Below are positions 13,473-25,099 of a stretch of DNA of 64,000 bases, piece by piece. The notes beneath the pieces were generated by a model that searched no databases, was not told the DNA's origin, and was given only the letters and a program-made list of their open reading frames with translations. The number at the start of each line of letters is the position of its first letter. Position 1 is the first letter of the stretch. The position numbers and the translations under genes were made by a program. The stretch spans positions 1 to 64,000 of the forward strand of contig CAJNOQ010000128.1 in the NCBI GenBank assembly GCA_905250885.1. The letters run 5' to 3'. Source of the stretch: Didymodactylos carnosus (lineage: Eukaryota > Rotifera > Eurotatoria > Philodinida > Philodinidae).

Positions 13473-15093
13473 TTTTTTTGGGGGGGAGGGGGGATCCTCC
13501 TCTTAAAGTAAAGATAGAGAAGCGTTTATTTTATTATTTTTATTTAACCACTCGGACCACTAAATCATCTTCATGTAAAACTTGTTTCATTAGTAATATT
13601 GTTGTATATTGTTATAACATATTGTTGCTAGTGTATATTCGAAAACAACGGACACAAAAGAAAAATATCGATACTCATTTTTTTGTCATACCAGTGATAA
13701 ATAACTATCTTTATTTTAACATTTATTCCTATTGTTTTTTTGCCTCCTTCATGAATAATGATTCTTCATTATATCTACTACAATGCCTCAGTGACATATT
13801 CAGTTTTCTTATAATATTTATCGTAGTTAACAATCAAATTCATTCTTTAATTTATATCAGCAACCTTCAGCAATACTCTGTGACTTACCATATGAAAATT
13901 CTCCATACTATAATAATAACTACCTGATTCCTATAATAATAGGGCTACTGTTCTCTCTTCTTTCAAGAGACCTTAGCTCTCATTTAATGTTTGTTGAAAG
14001 ACGATTAATTGAAATAAACAAATTTTAGAGCAATTATCCGTCTCTAACACTATCGCACTATCCATGTATCCATACTTTCGACAGAAATGATTTGTCTTCT
14101 CTTCGTTACATTATCACTCTAGAATGACTTTGGTTTCTTAAATTCTGACATATTTATTCGTCTATAGTATATATTAATAATATTCGACTACTTTCTTTTT
14201 CGAATATTTTTTGTGAAAAAATATATCAAGTATATAAAAAGAAGCAAAAAATATTATTGTTAAATAAAAAACAGTTACCTACATTTAGGTTTTCTGTCTG
14301 TATTATCATGAAACTATGTCACTGTTTGATAGAAACAAATGAATGGTACTTTTAGTAATTCAATGATGGAACTCTTATTGTTTAAAGAATATATAATGTG
14401 AACGAATAAAGTTTAAAAGGCGGCTATTACGACTTACCTATCTAACGTCGATCGATTCATAACGAATCATTCACTTTTATATTCAGCTATTTTTTATTTC
14501 CACATACTCTAAAAATTTCCTTCTAGATTCAAAAGACACAAAATCTAATTCTCTATAACTGGTGTATTTCTTTTTTTACGATATGGTCAAAATTAACAGA
14601 ATGGTAAATGGAATACGAAAAACTTTGATTTCTCAAACCGCATAGAAGAATTCTAATATCTTTTCTCACGTTACCAGAAATTTAACTCAAAAAACTTATT
14701 TTTCTAGCAAAAGATACAGAACATAACTCTTTGTTGCTAATTCCATTTTTTCAGGTTTTGTGTGTAAGAGCAAAAAAATGAATTTTCGTTAGAAAAACTT
14801 TTTTTTAAACTTCTACAATATTTCACTGTCGCCCAACGGACATTTTTTTGTGCCAAAATATGCAGAATTGCAAGTTCTATTTTCTTTACCATTCTGTTTC
14901 CAATTTCTTACTCGTTTGTTTAACATTTTAATGTTAGAAGATTATTGAGAAACAGTTCATGAATAACGAACAATGTAAAAATTAACAATTTATATCACTA
15001 TTTATGAAAAATAACCTGTTTTGAATAGAAAGTAATAACTTTTGATCTGACAAATGAATAATTTAGTTGTAAAAATACAGATACCGTTTTAAG
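13473..15093. other. Gene-free region downstream of the calcium-sensor gene
   Basis: An open frame at 13478-13927 (149 codons, +) is rich in Phe, Tyr, Ile and Leu with no motif; it looks like AT-composition noise. The remainder is plain AT-rich sequence; the part next to 15094 should contain the 3' UTR of the calcium-sensor gene. Confidence 0.5.
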
Positions 15094-16022
15094 CTAGTTA
15101 AATGGATTTACCGTATTTCGATAAATTCCTTCTTTGGTTAAAAAATAAATAAATTCATCTTTCGATACTTTTCCATCATTTGAGGTGTCTAATTTTTTCA
15201 TCAAGTCTTTAGCTACTGCCTCTGGTGGATAATCTTTAATATGTTTTATTCCCATCAATGTATACATGGCATTCAACACCGGGCATATTTCATCTAGATA
15301 ACGAAACAGAAAACCTTATTAATTAGAGATATATTTCAATTTTATCTTACCTAACGTAATGTATCCATTAGAATCGAGATCATAACATTCAAATGCATAG
15401 TCGAGACGTGACTTCAAATCTCCTCTACTACATATTGCAAAGCCAAGTAAAAATTCACCAAATTCCACAAACCCATTTCCATCGACATCGAACGCTCGAA
15501 AAACATGATCACATATATTTTCCAAACGTTCTGGACTCTCGTCTCTTAGTAGCTGATAAAATTTTCGAAATTGAAAACGGTCTAATCTTCCATCAGGATT
15601 ATCCTGGAAAAACTTCAAATGCCAATCGTAAATTTCTTCTCTTGAGAGTCCTAAATACACAATGACCAACTAATTTGAAAAATGTTGATAGAGAAACTAC
15701 TGGATGCTGTTCAAACAAGAATCAAAATAAAATCGTTTGAATTTGTAAATATTCGTCGTAATTGAGAGCTTTGGGGGTCGTATCACAAAAAAACTTAAAC
15801 TTTGACTTAAGTTTTTTGGTGATATGACCCCTGTACATTCAAAAGGAACGCTCTACATTTTAAAAGTAACACTTTTCACAGGGTGATAAAGCTATAAATC
15901 GATTTACCTGTCTGAGAACTCAAAAATGCAACGTCTCGTTCGGATAAATAAGTTCGATGTTGAGGATCTATATCTATATTGACGGTACGTCTTTTTTCCA
16001 ATTTGCTTTTATGTGTGCCCAT
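15094..16022 (-). CDS. Neuronal calcium sensor family EF-hand protein (frequenin/recoverin type)
   Basis: Three exons on the minus strand: 16022-15908, 15650-15351, 15293-15094; phases agree and give 204 aa. It begins MGTHKSKL, a likely N-myristoylation signal as in NCS-1 (MGxxxSKL). Four EF-hands follow: the first is degenerate (DNPDGRLDRFQF), as is usual for this family, and three look Ca-binding, with loops DVDGNGFVEFGE (about 95-106), DLDSNGYITLDE and DTSNDGKVSKDE. An insertion of about 12 residues relative to NCS-1 lies before the first hand. Family members act as Ca-myristoyl switches at membranes, regulating kinases, channels or exocytosis; the subtype (NCS-1, VILIP, hippocalcin, KChIP) cannot be fixed from sequence reading alone. 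Confidence 0.88.
15774..15831. repeat. Small hairpin within intron 1 of the calcium-sensor gene
   Basis: Two arms of about 24 bases (GGGTCGTATCAC at 15775 and GTGATATGACCC ending 15830, with AACTTAA/TTAAGTT inner parts) around an 8-base loop. It lies in the 257-bp first intron. Probably a miniature or remnant TIR pair; a structured intronic RNA is the alternative. Confidence 0.6.
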
Positions 16023-17639
16023 ATTTAAATTAATTTAATGAATGAGAGACGTCAAATCTTCCACTGAATAAAATTGTTTTGCAATTCACGTTTATATCGC
16101 GTGTAGATCTTACAATTTGTAACTAATAATTGCACGATGTGTTACCTATATTCGTCTCTAAAAACAAAACAAGATTTTTTTTTCATTGTCATATTATAGT
16201 ATATTTATATATCTTCAGAAGGATGTATGTGTATTTCTAAACCACTTTGTTCTATATACATTTTTTTTCTTGCTTCTTTAGGAGCTCAAATGACAAACTG
16301 TCATTGAGGTAAGCGACGAAGAAAAGGTGACAAACAACATTATGTATTGATAAAAAATGTTTTTTCGTTATTTTATTACAGGATACATATACACATTTAG
16401 AGTGGGCAATTATTATTTTTATTTGCAGTGTTGGACGTACAAGTTCTTTAGAATTTGACACTGCTATCAAATTTTCAATGGGCATACATATTACCGAAAA
16501 ATGATTCAGACTTGATTCATGAAGACAAGAAAGATATCTATCTCAACAGTAATAATATTTGCGTTATCTTCTTCAAAAATATGTAAAAATGACAAATTTT
16601 TGACGGTTGTACTACTATAATCCGATTTGATTTGGTAGGACCCCTACAAATGAAGATGTCGCCGAGTCAAATGTCGATTAGTCATCAAGAGACAGGTTTT
16701 ACAACCAATCTTCATCTGACTCAAAAATACCTTGACGATGAGCCGATAGAATTATTTCGTCGAAAATTATGATGTCAACCTAATCTAATACTTTAAATTA
16801 ATAATTACTATGTATTTTCCTCAGTTGTCTTTGATGGCAATGACTATCTATGTTTTTACCTTAATGTACTCTTCTTCTCAATAATATAACAACATTTTAT
16901 CATCAATAATATTATTTTTTACTAAACTATTTCGTAATTAAATCATCGGATCAACAGTTACCGACAATCATTCCAGATCGTTATCAATTTTTGTTATATA
17001 TTAGCATATTTCTTGTTATGGTTGATATTATAATTAACACATTTAGTGAATTTCTTTCAGAAAATATATTCGGTCTTCTCATTCTGTTCATGTAAGTATT
17101 ACTTGGTTTTTGCTACACAATATAATTCTCCTGGACATCCTGAATCAAGAATATTTTCTGAACTTTCCAAATCATCATACTATCAAGTAGTGTTATACAA
17201 GCATTACTACTCTAACCCTTCTGCACAAACCAAAGTATAATTACTCGATATATCGACGTTCTTGTCTTTCTAGCGTTCAAGACGTTTGTATTGTATTGTC
17301 AGTTACATTATTGATTATTATGGTGCTAACAACATATATTGTTTAAGCTGTGTTACTCCGTCGATTATGGAGAATGTTTTGTCTTTTGCTTGTTGTGGCA
17401 TTCTTTTATTTATGTTTGTGATGCCACTGTACAAGCATTACTTTTAGTAAGTCGTTGATTTCTTCACATATATCATCTGTAATGATAACTAGTTCATTCT
17501 CACAAATAGGTTTATCGATTCTTGAACACTAGCGCTTTTCGTCGACAAGAAGTTATTGCTTTCTATATAATTCAAAGTATGTGTAAGCATATCTTAACTT
17601 TTCAACTTATATAAGAGTCAGTAGGTTTAGAGGAAGACA
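16023..17639. other. Gene-free region upstream of the calcium-sensor gene
   Basis: Should contain the calcium-sensor promoter at its left end. ORFs at 16252-16485 (-) and 17046-17240 (+) have no recognisable domain. No repeat unit stands out apart from the transposon that begins at 17640. Confidence 0.45.
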
Positions 17640-17779
17640 TATCTCCCTGGCCAGAAATAGTTAGACTCGGTACGTGAAAGTGTCTATCACCCTGTGCTTT
17701 CCCAAGCCATGATTGGCTATTATTTGATTACAATTGGCATGATTTATATATCCACGTATAACGTTCTGAGGAATTGCGT

Positions 17780-18299
17780 TTCATGCTTGCTGAACTAAAC
17801 GTTCTAAACGCTGTTTATGCAACAGCTCGATGGAACAATATCATCTTCAGTGATGAAAAAGCCTTTGAAGTTGACGTTTCTGGTTTAGTTTACTGGATTC
17901 CGCATGGTCGGTCGTCCACGACCAACACATTTCCAAAGTCAAATTTAGTTTTGCATCGCAGTGTTTGGTGCAGTCTAGTATAATGGTCGATCAAACTCAG
18001 TATTTATTCGTGGTCGAACTAACACTACAACGTACATTCAACATTTGCAAGCTGCATTGACTACACATCTACGTCGTCTAAGAGGATATGATTTAATACA
18101 TGGTCGTCCCACATGGGCGCACACAGCATTAGCACATGATTGGTTACTAAGTAACGGTATCAGATGCGTAGATAACTATCCCGGTGTTAGTCCTGATCTC
18201 AACGCTATTGAGAGTGTTTGGTCTTGGATGAATCGATACGTGCAGAGAAACCATTCAAACTCTCAACAGTGTTTAGAACGTTTAGTTCAGCAAGCATGA
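17780..18299 (+). pseudogene. Tc1/mariner transposase remnant (C-terminal catalytic part)
   Basis: Two frames carry pieces of a DDE transposase. The first (to about 17970) has WNNIIFSDEKAFEVD, the first catalytic Asp region. The second (from about 17983 to the stop at 18297-18299) has RGRTNTTTYIQHLQ and SPDLNAIESVWSWM, with the third catalytic Glu. A shift of frame lies near 17970. The helix-turn-helix N-terminus is absent. The middle motif, normally DNAxxH, reads GRPTWAH, so the second catalytic Asp appears lost. The copy cannot encode an active enzyme. Confidence 0.85.
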
Positions 18300-18431
18300 A
18301 ACGCAATTCCTCAGTTCCGCAATTCCTTCCGTTATACGTGGATATATAAATCATGTGCCAAATATTTGTAATCAAATAATAGCCAATCATGGCTGGGAAA
18401 GCACAAGGTGATAAACGCTTTCACGTACTTA

Positions 18432-18690
18432 GAGATTACACACTTAGTTTTCTAATAACTTGTTCGTATATTAAAAATAAATTTGAAAAGATGAATGAAA
18501 AAGAGAAAAAAATATCTTCCTGGGGAATCTGATGATGAGGGTGTCTTTGTTGTGCTTGAATTTTTTTTCCGAGAACAAACGCAATTCAAAAGATGTTTAT
18601 ACAGATTTGTAGAGAATTTCACGGGCTATCCGAATCTATAATTACTTTTTCCAAAATGTTGATTTATAGTGATAATTTATTCGAAATATC
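18432..18690. repeat. Inserted repeat block within the Tc1/mariner copy
   Basis: This block separates the conserved tail word TTTCACGTAC from the terminal repeat GAGTCTAACTATTTC, which are directly adjacent in the left arm of the same transposon. Part of it (GGGAATCTGATGATG at about 18525) matches a stretch at about 32107, including surrounding A-rich sequence, so it is a dispersed repeat. No target duplication found. Confidence 0.5.
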
Positions 18691-18721
18691 GAGTCTAACT
18701 ATTTCTGGCCAGGGGGATATA

Positions 18722-19348
18722 TAGGCAAAGTACATACATATTTTGGCATTTAATGAGAAACGTGAGACAAAAAACTTCAGTTTAGCTGAAGAATAAAATC
18801 GCTCGAATGAGCAGACAAAAAGCTCTTTGCAGATATCTTTCCGATTGATATTAATTTCATTTCTCTTACTCTACTTCACTTTTTTCTGTTTAGTTTCTGT
18901 ATTTTACTATTATGGTATGAAACGAGCGGTGTATCGCGTGTCAGATCCATATTTCTATGAGTTATGACGTAGGCGACAAAATTTATGGAAAATTCGGCGT
19001 ACAGCCGCAACAGGAGCCACGATGAATGCAGCACAAACAACTAGGTGCCAATGTTGTTCGGTTCAGTAGCAAAAAGTCAATAACGACATTGACAATAATA
19101 CTATTTTTTATTACTTTTTCACTTGTTAATTTTTAGCAAATATTTGTTTTTTCCGTCCATTTTACTTATTGTTCCTTTTTTTGTTAGATTCATGTTTGCA
19201 CATGTAATTATTTTTTTTAAATAATTATTTTGCTTTTTTACTTTAATAAAATTTGTGATAGTACCTTTGCAATAGTTCTTCAGATTTCTTTAATACATTA
19301 GAGAAATGCATTTGGGAGAAGTTACTTTTGTTATCTAGATTTGAAAAC
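18722..19348. other. Short gene-free stretch before MRPS35
   Basis: Holds the presumptive promoter and 5' UTR of the MRPS35 gene, with T-rich tracts at 19105-19260. No ORF or repeat of note. Confidence 0.45.
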
Positions 19349-21003
19349 ATGCCGTTTTCATCATTTCGTCTCGATTATTTTACTCATAATAATAGTCATA
19401 AATGTGTTATTCATACGATAAAACGTTGGTATCGACAACCACAGAGATCAACCGGACCAAAATGTAAGTAGAAAATGGTTATTTTTCTGCTCTTCAAGAA
19501 GAATAGCCTACATAATTTTCATTTTTCTTCTTCTTTCGATAGCACAAGAAGGAGAATTTCGTGTAATTCAGTTAACTCCAACTAAAACTCAACGTCAATT
19601 ACGAAAAAAATTCATTCTAAAAGAGGTAATGTCTGCTATTATTCTCTTAATCTAAAAATAGTTTTAATAATATTAAATTTAATTTCAGACATTACCACCA
19701 CGATATTTACGAATGTCTGTTGATCAAGACTGGACAAATATTTGGCCAACGAATCAAACATTTAAATATAGCGTTGTACCATTGCCAATAACACAAGGTT
19801 TAATTCGAACGAATAAAGAAAATAAGGGTATGCTTTACATTCTTATCATAGTCATTTTTTCTAGACTCTTACAGTCTCGAACATTTTAGGTATGCCACTC
19901 GAAAAATATGCAAATGCTGAATTAATGAAAATACCAAATTTTTTTCACTTAACACCCAATCATATTAAAAAGCATTGTGCAGCAATGAAAAGTAAATATT
20001 TGATTGATTAATTACTAGATAAATGGTCTATTGTTATTTTTGTTTTTTTATAGAATTTTGTACACAATGGCCAGATGAGTTGAAAACAGATGAAGATTGT
20101 CAATATTATTTTCCCGTTGAAGTAACAACAAATGACTACTTGTATTCTGGACCATCTTTACGTGATTCACGTGCTCGCGTTGTACAATTTAAAGTAATGT
20201 AATCTACACATTATTTTGTTTTATTAAACATATGTTCATTTCTTTTCCTTCTTGTCCAGTTTAAATTATCAACGTTAGAACTCGATGAACACGCTCGCGA
20301 CAAATTTCTTCGTTTAGCCGGACAACTTCATAATAAAAAAACAGATGAAATCACATTAATTGCCGATAAGTACGTACATAAATAGAGTAATATTTTTACT
20401 GTATTCTGTTCAACATAAAATCTCTTAATGTCATAGATGTCCATATAGAAAACAAAACTATGATTATGCACAATATTTACTAACAGCACTATTTTTTGAA
20501 TCTTGGGTAAAATTGAAAATGACTACTTAATTTCTAAAATATATCTACAACATTTTATCTTTGTTTTAGAAAATTGAAGATTGGGAAAGTGAAAAAACAA
20601 AAGCGGACTGGGAACGATATTTCTGGGAGAAAAGTCCCTCAAGAACACGCTTATTAAGTGTGTTAAAAGCACATGAAACAAAATCGAAAACAGATCAAGT
20701 ACGTTACAGGCCAGGAGAGAAATTTAACTTTTTCCGTCTTTTTAAAACGAAGCATATTGTTCTCATTTTTCTTTTATCGTTTACTGTGCGGGATCGATAC
20801 AAAGAAACTGTATCTATTATTGGAATTTTTTTTAGGAACAGTCTACAATCGATTCATCGGTATTGCTAGAAAAATATTCATCATTAGCTGATGAGTATCG
20901 TGAAAATGTAGTGAAGATTCATGACGAGGGATTAGAAAACGAAGATAAAAATGTGAATGAATATAAACAAAATGTATTGAAATTGTATAACTTAAAACTC
21001 TAA
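19349..21003 (+). CDS. MRPS35: Mitochondrial small-subunit ribosomal protein mS35
   Basis: Nine exons: 19349-19463, 19543-19625, 19689-19827, 19890-19991, 20054-20193, 20260-20369, 20437-20506, 20570-20698, 20836-21003; phases close to give 351 aa. Landmarks shared with human MRPS35 include [12 protein letters not shown] (human MAVDQDWPSVYP), [54 protein letters not shown] and ALFFESW..EDWE. It is a component of the mitoribosomal small subunit with no bacterial counterpart; the basic N-terminus (residues 1-40) is consistent with a matrix-targeting sequence. The next gene on the same strand, GBA2, starts 307 bp downstream. Confidence 0.93.
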
Positions 21004-21221
21004 TGTTTAATATATTTTTTGTATTATCACTGCTTTTTTTTGCAATAACTAGGTTGATATTTCCTGATAGTGCAGTTTTTTTTATTGTTATGTTTTTTTG
21101 TAATAAAACACATTTTTTTCGTGAATATTTTTTTTCATTTCAAGAAGGGAAGAAGATAATAATCATGAACGAACGTGAAATCATTTCTGTATTTGACACT
21201 AGTCTCCTATGATTTACAAAA

Positions 21222-21227
21222 AATAAA
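21222..21227 (+). promoter_or_regulatory. Candidate poly(A) signal AATAAA for MRPS35
   Basis: Canonical hexamer about 220 bp after the MRPS35 stop and about 85 bp before the GBA2 start codon. If used, it leaves very little space for a GBA2 promoter, which would then overlap the end of MRPS35. Confidence 0.4.
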
Positions 21228-21310
21228 AATCTAGATGTCAATATGATCACCTCTACTTAACTGCACAAATTAATCTTGTCTTTTTTATAAAGAATTCTTT
21301 TTCTCAGATT

Positions 21311-24300
21311 ATGTCATCAGTCCATGAGACAACGACGAACAAAAACAAAGTCGTACTGAAGGATCTTATACCTCATCACAACTGGCATATTCGCTTTGAT
21401 AAAGAATTTGATGAACAATGGAAACCATTTTTGCGTCCAAGACCAAAACAGATATTGGAATATGCGCCGTTATTCATAAGGTGAATTATTATCTAATATT
21501 GATATATACTTTTTAAATTCAACAAGTCGTTTTAGGTATTTGAAATACTGGCTGAAGTTGAAAAAATTGAAGCGAAGGCCACGTAAGTAACATGTTTCTG
21601 CATCATTATAGATTTACATTTGAATAAATCTTTTATATTGTAGATATGGACTTTTTAAATCCACAGCCATTGCAGCAAATATATGGTGAGTAAAAATGGT
21701 TTATCTGATCAAGCATACATGTCGCATCTTGTTTCAGGCGTCCCTATTGGTGGATTGGGTTGTGGGACAATTGGACGTGGCTTTCGTGGTGAATTCTGTC
21801 GATATCAACTCTGTCCTGGATTATACGAATTTCAAACAGTTGAAACGAATACGGTAAAACAATTCATAATTATAATTAAATTTTAATCCTGACTTTTTTA
21901 ATTAAAAAAAGTGTGCAAATTTGTTAGAATTATTTCTTTCATTACTGACATATTATTTGAGTAATATTACTGTAAACGTTTCGCTAAATCTTTGCAGTCA
22001 TTTGTATCTTGACTAGTTTACTTAATACTAAGGGCGGATTGTATCAAACATTGCTGTTTAGTTTTCTGTATGCATTCGTCGACGACATATGACAACTTAT
22101 ACACAAGTATTAACACCGTATCGTTTAAAGAAAAAAGGTTTAAAATCGTGGAATTGTGCTTATTCGAAAGAACATGGTGATTATTATGCCCTTTATCCTC
22201 AGTCATGGACAACATACGATTTACCTGGACAGAATATCAAATTATTATGTAAACAATTATCACCAGTTATTCCACATGATTATAAAGTACGATCTTTTCG
22301 TTTTATTTCTCTCTTTTCATTATGCCTTTGTATATTTGTGTAGGATTCATCATTACCAGTTGCAATATTTGATTGGTATATTGAAAATTTAAATGATGAG
22401 CCTGTTGAAGTTAGTTTAATGTTTACATGGCAATCTGGTTCAGGTTTGAGTATAATAATTTTATTTTAAAGACTCTTTTAAATAATGAATTACTTTTTAT
22501 TTTAGCTTCTCGAGAATTTTCATGTACAAATGTAACACATCAATCTATCACAGCATCCAATGGTCGTGGCTTTTCTATCAATCAATTGTTACGTGATATG
22601 GAATTAGAATATTGCATACTTGCTAAACAAGAGGTAAGAGGAATGTGTATGGCTAATATGGATGACAACAATGACAACAACAGCAAACAAGTTTTTCGTT
22701 TTTTTAGTGTTCTAATTTCAATTCTAGTCAGATAACGCAATAACCATGAGAACAAATTTTGATCCAGATTCAGAACAATCAGGACAATCAATATGGTCTG
22801 ATTTAGTGAATGATGGACAATTAGACGGTATTTAGTGTCTTTATTATTATTCTTCAAAATTCTCAAATGTTAAACTTCTCTCTTTTATTTAGAAAATCAA
22901 AATGATTCATTAGAAAAAAGTACACTGGGTACAGCTAGCTGTGTCTGCGTTAAAACAACCGTTCAACCTCTAGAAATTAAAACAACAGAATTTGTACTTT
23001 CTTGGCATATGCCAGTTGTCAAATTTGGTTGTGGACAAGAACGTTATAAACGGTATATTAATCATTAATTATCGATGTTGTTTAATATAGGATATATATG
23101 TAAGTTCATTTCTGATCTAGTTGGTATACAAAATTATTCAATGAATCAGACTTATGCGGAGCACATTTATGTTCCTATGCAATACAATCTAAATCAAAAT
23201 GGGAAACGGCAATTAAACAATGGCAACAACCAATATTGGATGATGAGTAAGCAAATACATTACACCATTATATAATAAATTTAAAAAATAATATTTGTGT
23301 TTTTACTTTAGAAATTTACCATCCTGGTATAAAAGTGCATTATTTAATGAACTCTATTTTATTGCAGATGGAGGTACGGTATGGTTTGATGTAAGTAATA
23401 ATGAGACAGTACCAGATCATATTAGAAAATGGGGACGATTTGCATATTTGGAAGGTAAAAAATCTGAATCGGTTGTATTTGAACGTATTTTCAATAGTTT
23501 TTGTTCTTTTTGTTCGTTAGGTCAAGAATATCGCATGTATAATACATACGATGTACATTATTATGCCTCGTTTGCATTGATTATGAATTGGCCAGAACTC
23601 GAACTGAGTATCCAATATGATTTTGGTAATTGATAGTGACTATTATATTTCATTATATCTATTTGTTTTTTTCTTAATTTATTTTAGCGGCCACTATTCC
23701 AAAAGCAACATTAGAATCAAAAATATATTTATTTCATGGACGGACTGCTTTGGTTAAATCACTACATTGTATACCACATGATTTGGGTGATCCTGACGAA
23801 GAACCGTGGCTAATTATTAATGCTTACAATAGTCACGATACATCAGAGTGGAAAGATTTAAATATAAAATATTTATTACAAATCTATCGTGATTATGTAT
23901 ACACAAAAAATAAACAATTTTTAATAGATGTTTGGCCAACAGTGAAATTGGTAACAGACAAAATAAAAACGTTCGATACCGACGGAGATGGTCTAGTCGA
24001 TAATGGTGGTTTTGCTGATCAAACTTACGATGCTTGGAAAGCAACGGGAGCAAGGTAAAGAAACTTACAACAAATACAACTTTTAAGTTTTTATTGAAAT
24101 ATTTGATTTAGTGCATATTGTGGTGGTTTACATGTTGCATCACTTCGTGCTTGTGTGGAAATGGCTAGAATAATGAATGATTCACAAGCAATGAAAGAGT
24201 ATGAAATGTGGCTAGAAAAAGCAAAAAAATCACTAAATGACAAATTATGGAATGGTAAATGAATTAAATAATTGTTAGTGAACATTATTATGTGATGTTC

Positions 24301-25042
24301 TTTCTTCTTTGAAGGAAAATATTACAATTATGATAGTAGTCAATCGCGCCATTATAACAGTATAATGAGTGATCAATTGTCAGGATTCTGGTATCTTCGG
24401 TTATGTGGTCATCAATATGAAGTAAATATTGTCATGTTTATTCTACACTCGACAATAGTAATTTTCTCTAAAACTATAGGAGTTTGATAAAGAACGTGTC
24501 AATAGTATATTAGATATAATATTTAAAACAAATGTAATGCAATTTGGAAATGGTCAATTGGGTGCTGTTAATGGAATGACTAGTGCTGGTCAATTAGATA
24601 CGGCTAGTATGCAATCTGAAGAGATTTGGACTGGTGTTACTTATGGTTTGAGTGCAACAATGATAATGGAAGTAAGTTATTAGTATTTTTGATTTTAAAC
24701 AGATAATTCAATCTTTCTCAACATCTTTTCTATAAAGTTTAATTGTTTTTACCTTTAGAATCTGACACAAGAGGCATTTCAAACATCGGAAGGAATCTAT
24801 AATACGTGCTATAATGTAGCCGGTCTATCATTTCAAACACCGGAAGCTTTAATGAGAAATAAAACATTTCGTTCGGTATGTGTGGATGTATATAGTTTAA
24901 AACTGTGTTAACAAAATGTATTTGACATTTTTTCTTTCAGTGTGGTTATATGAGAGCACTGGCCATATGGTCAATGCAAAAAGCTATTGAACTTAAACGT
25001 ACAGATAAACACAAAAATCATATTGCAAATGGTAATCTGTAA
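21311..25042 (+). CDS. GBA2: Non-lysosomal glucosylceramidase (GH116)
   Basis: Eighteen exons: 21311-21480, 21536-21582, 21644-21685, 21738-21853, 22062-22286, 22344-22443, 22506-22633, 22728-22827, 22893-23052, 23121-23246, 23312-23454, 23521-23625, 23688-24054, 24112-24254, 24315-24421, 24480-24671, 24759-24875, 24941-25042; all phases agree, 829 aa (human about 927). The N-terminal GBA2 domain has [20 protein letters not shown]; the catalytic (alpha/alpha)6 domain has [15 protein letters not shown], with Glu418 at the nucleophile position, and [12 protein letters not shown], with Asp598 at the acid/base position. Also [23 protein letters not shown] and MGAVNGM-like GAVNGM. It hydrolyses glucosylceramide to glucose and ceramide at the cytosolic face of ER/Golgi membranes. 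No signal peptide. The human C-terminal extension is shorter here (ends NGNL). Confidence 0.95.
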
Positions 25043-25093
25043 TAGAGTACGAACAATGGGAACTATGTGAATGAGCTTTTTCTTTTACATTTC

Positions 25094-25099
25094 AATAAA
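25094..25099 (+). promoter_or_regulatory. Candidate poly(A) signal AATAAA for GBA2
   Basis: Canonical AATAAA about 52 bp after the GBA2 stop codon, in AT-rich sequence. It suggests a very short 3' UTR. Confidence 0.55.

Larger units (their letters stand above)
17640..18721 (+). mobile_element. Rearranged, fold-back Tc1/mariner-type transposon copy
   Basis: The ends carry an inverted terminal motif, CCCTGGCCAGAAATAG near 17645 and CTATTTCTGGCCAGGG ending near 18715, with TA at the outer edge on both sides. The centre holds transposase fragments on the + strand. The left arm (17672-17823) is an inverted copy of the right-hand transposase C-terminus plus 3' tail (about 18265-18431), roughly 90% identical by eye. 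So the element carries its 3' end twice, in opposite orientation, and lacks its own 5' half. The right arm is further interrupted by a block at about 18432-18690. Confidence 0.8.

Noticed and set aside
13478-13927. 149-codon open frame on the + strand
   Set aside because: Residues are dominated by Phe, Tyr, Ile, Leu and Ser from T-rich codons, with no motif or splice support; it begins at the edge of a transposon arm.
21953-21998. Alternative acceptor TTTGCAG for GBA2 exon 5
   Set aside because: Using it puts an early stop in frame; the acceptor at 22060-22061 continues the GBA2 family sequence FSVCIRRR.
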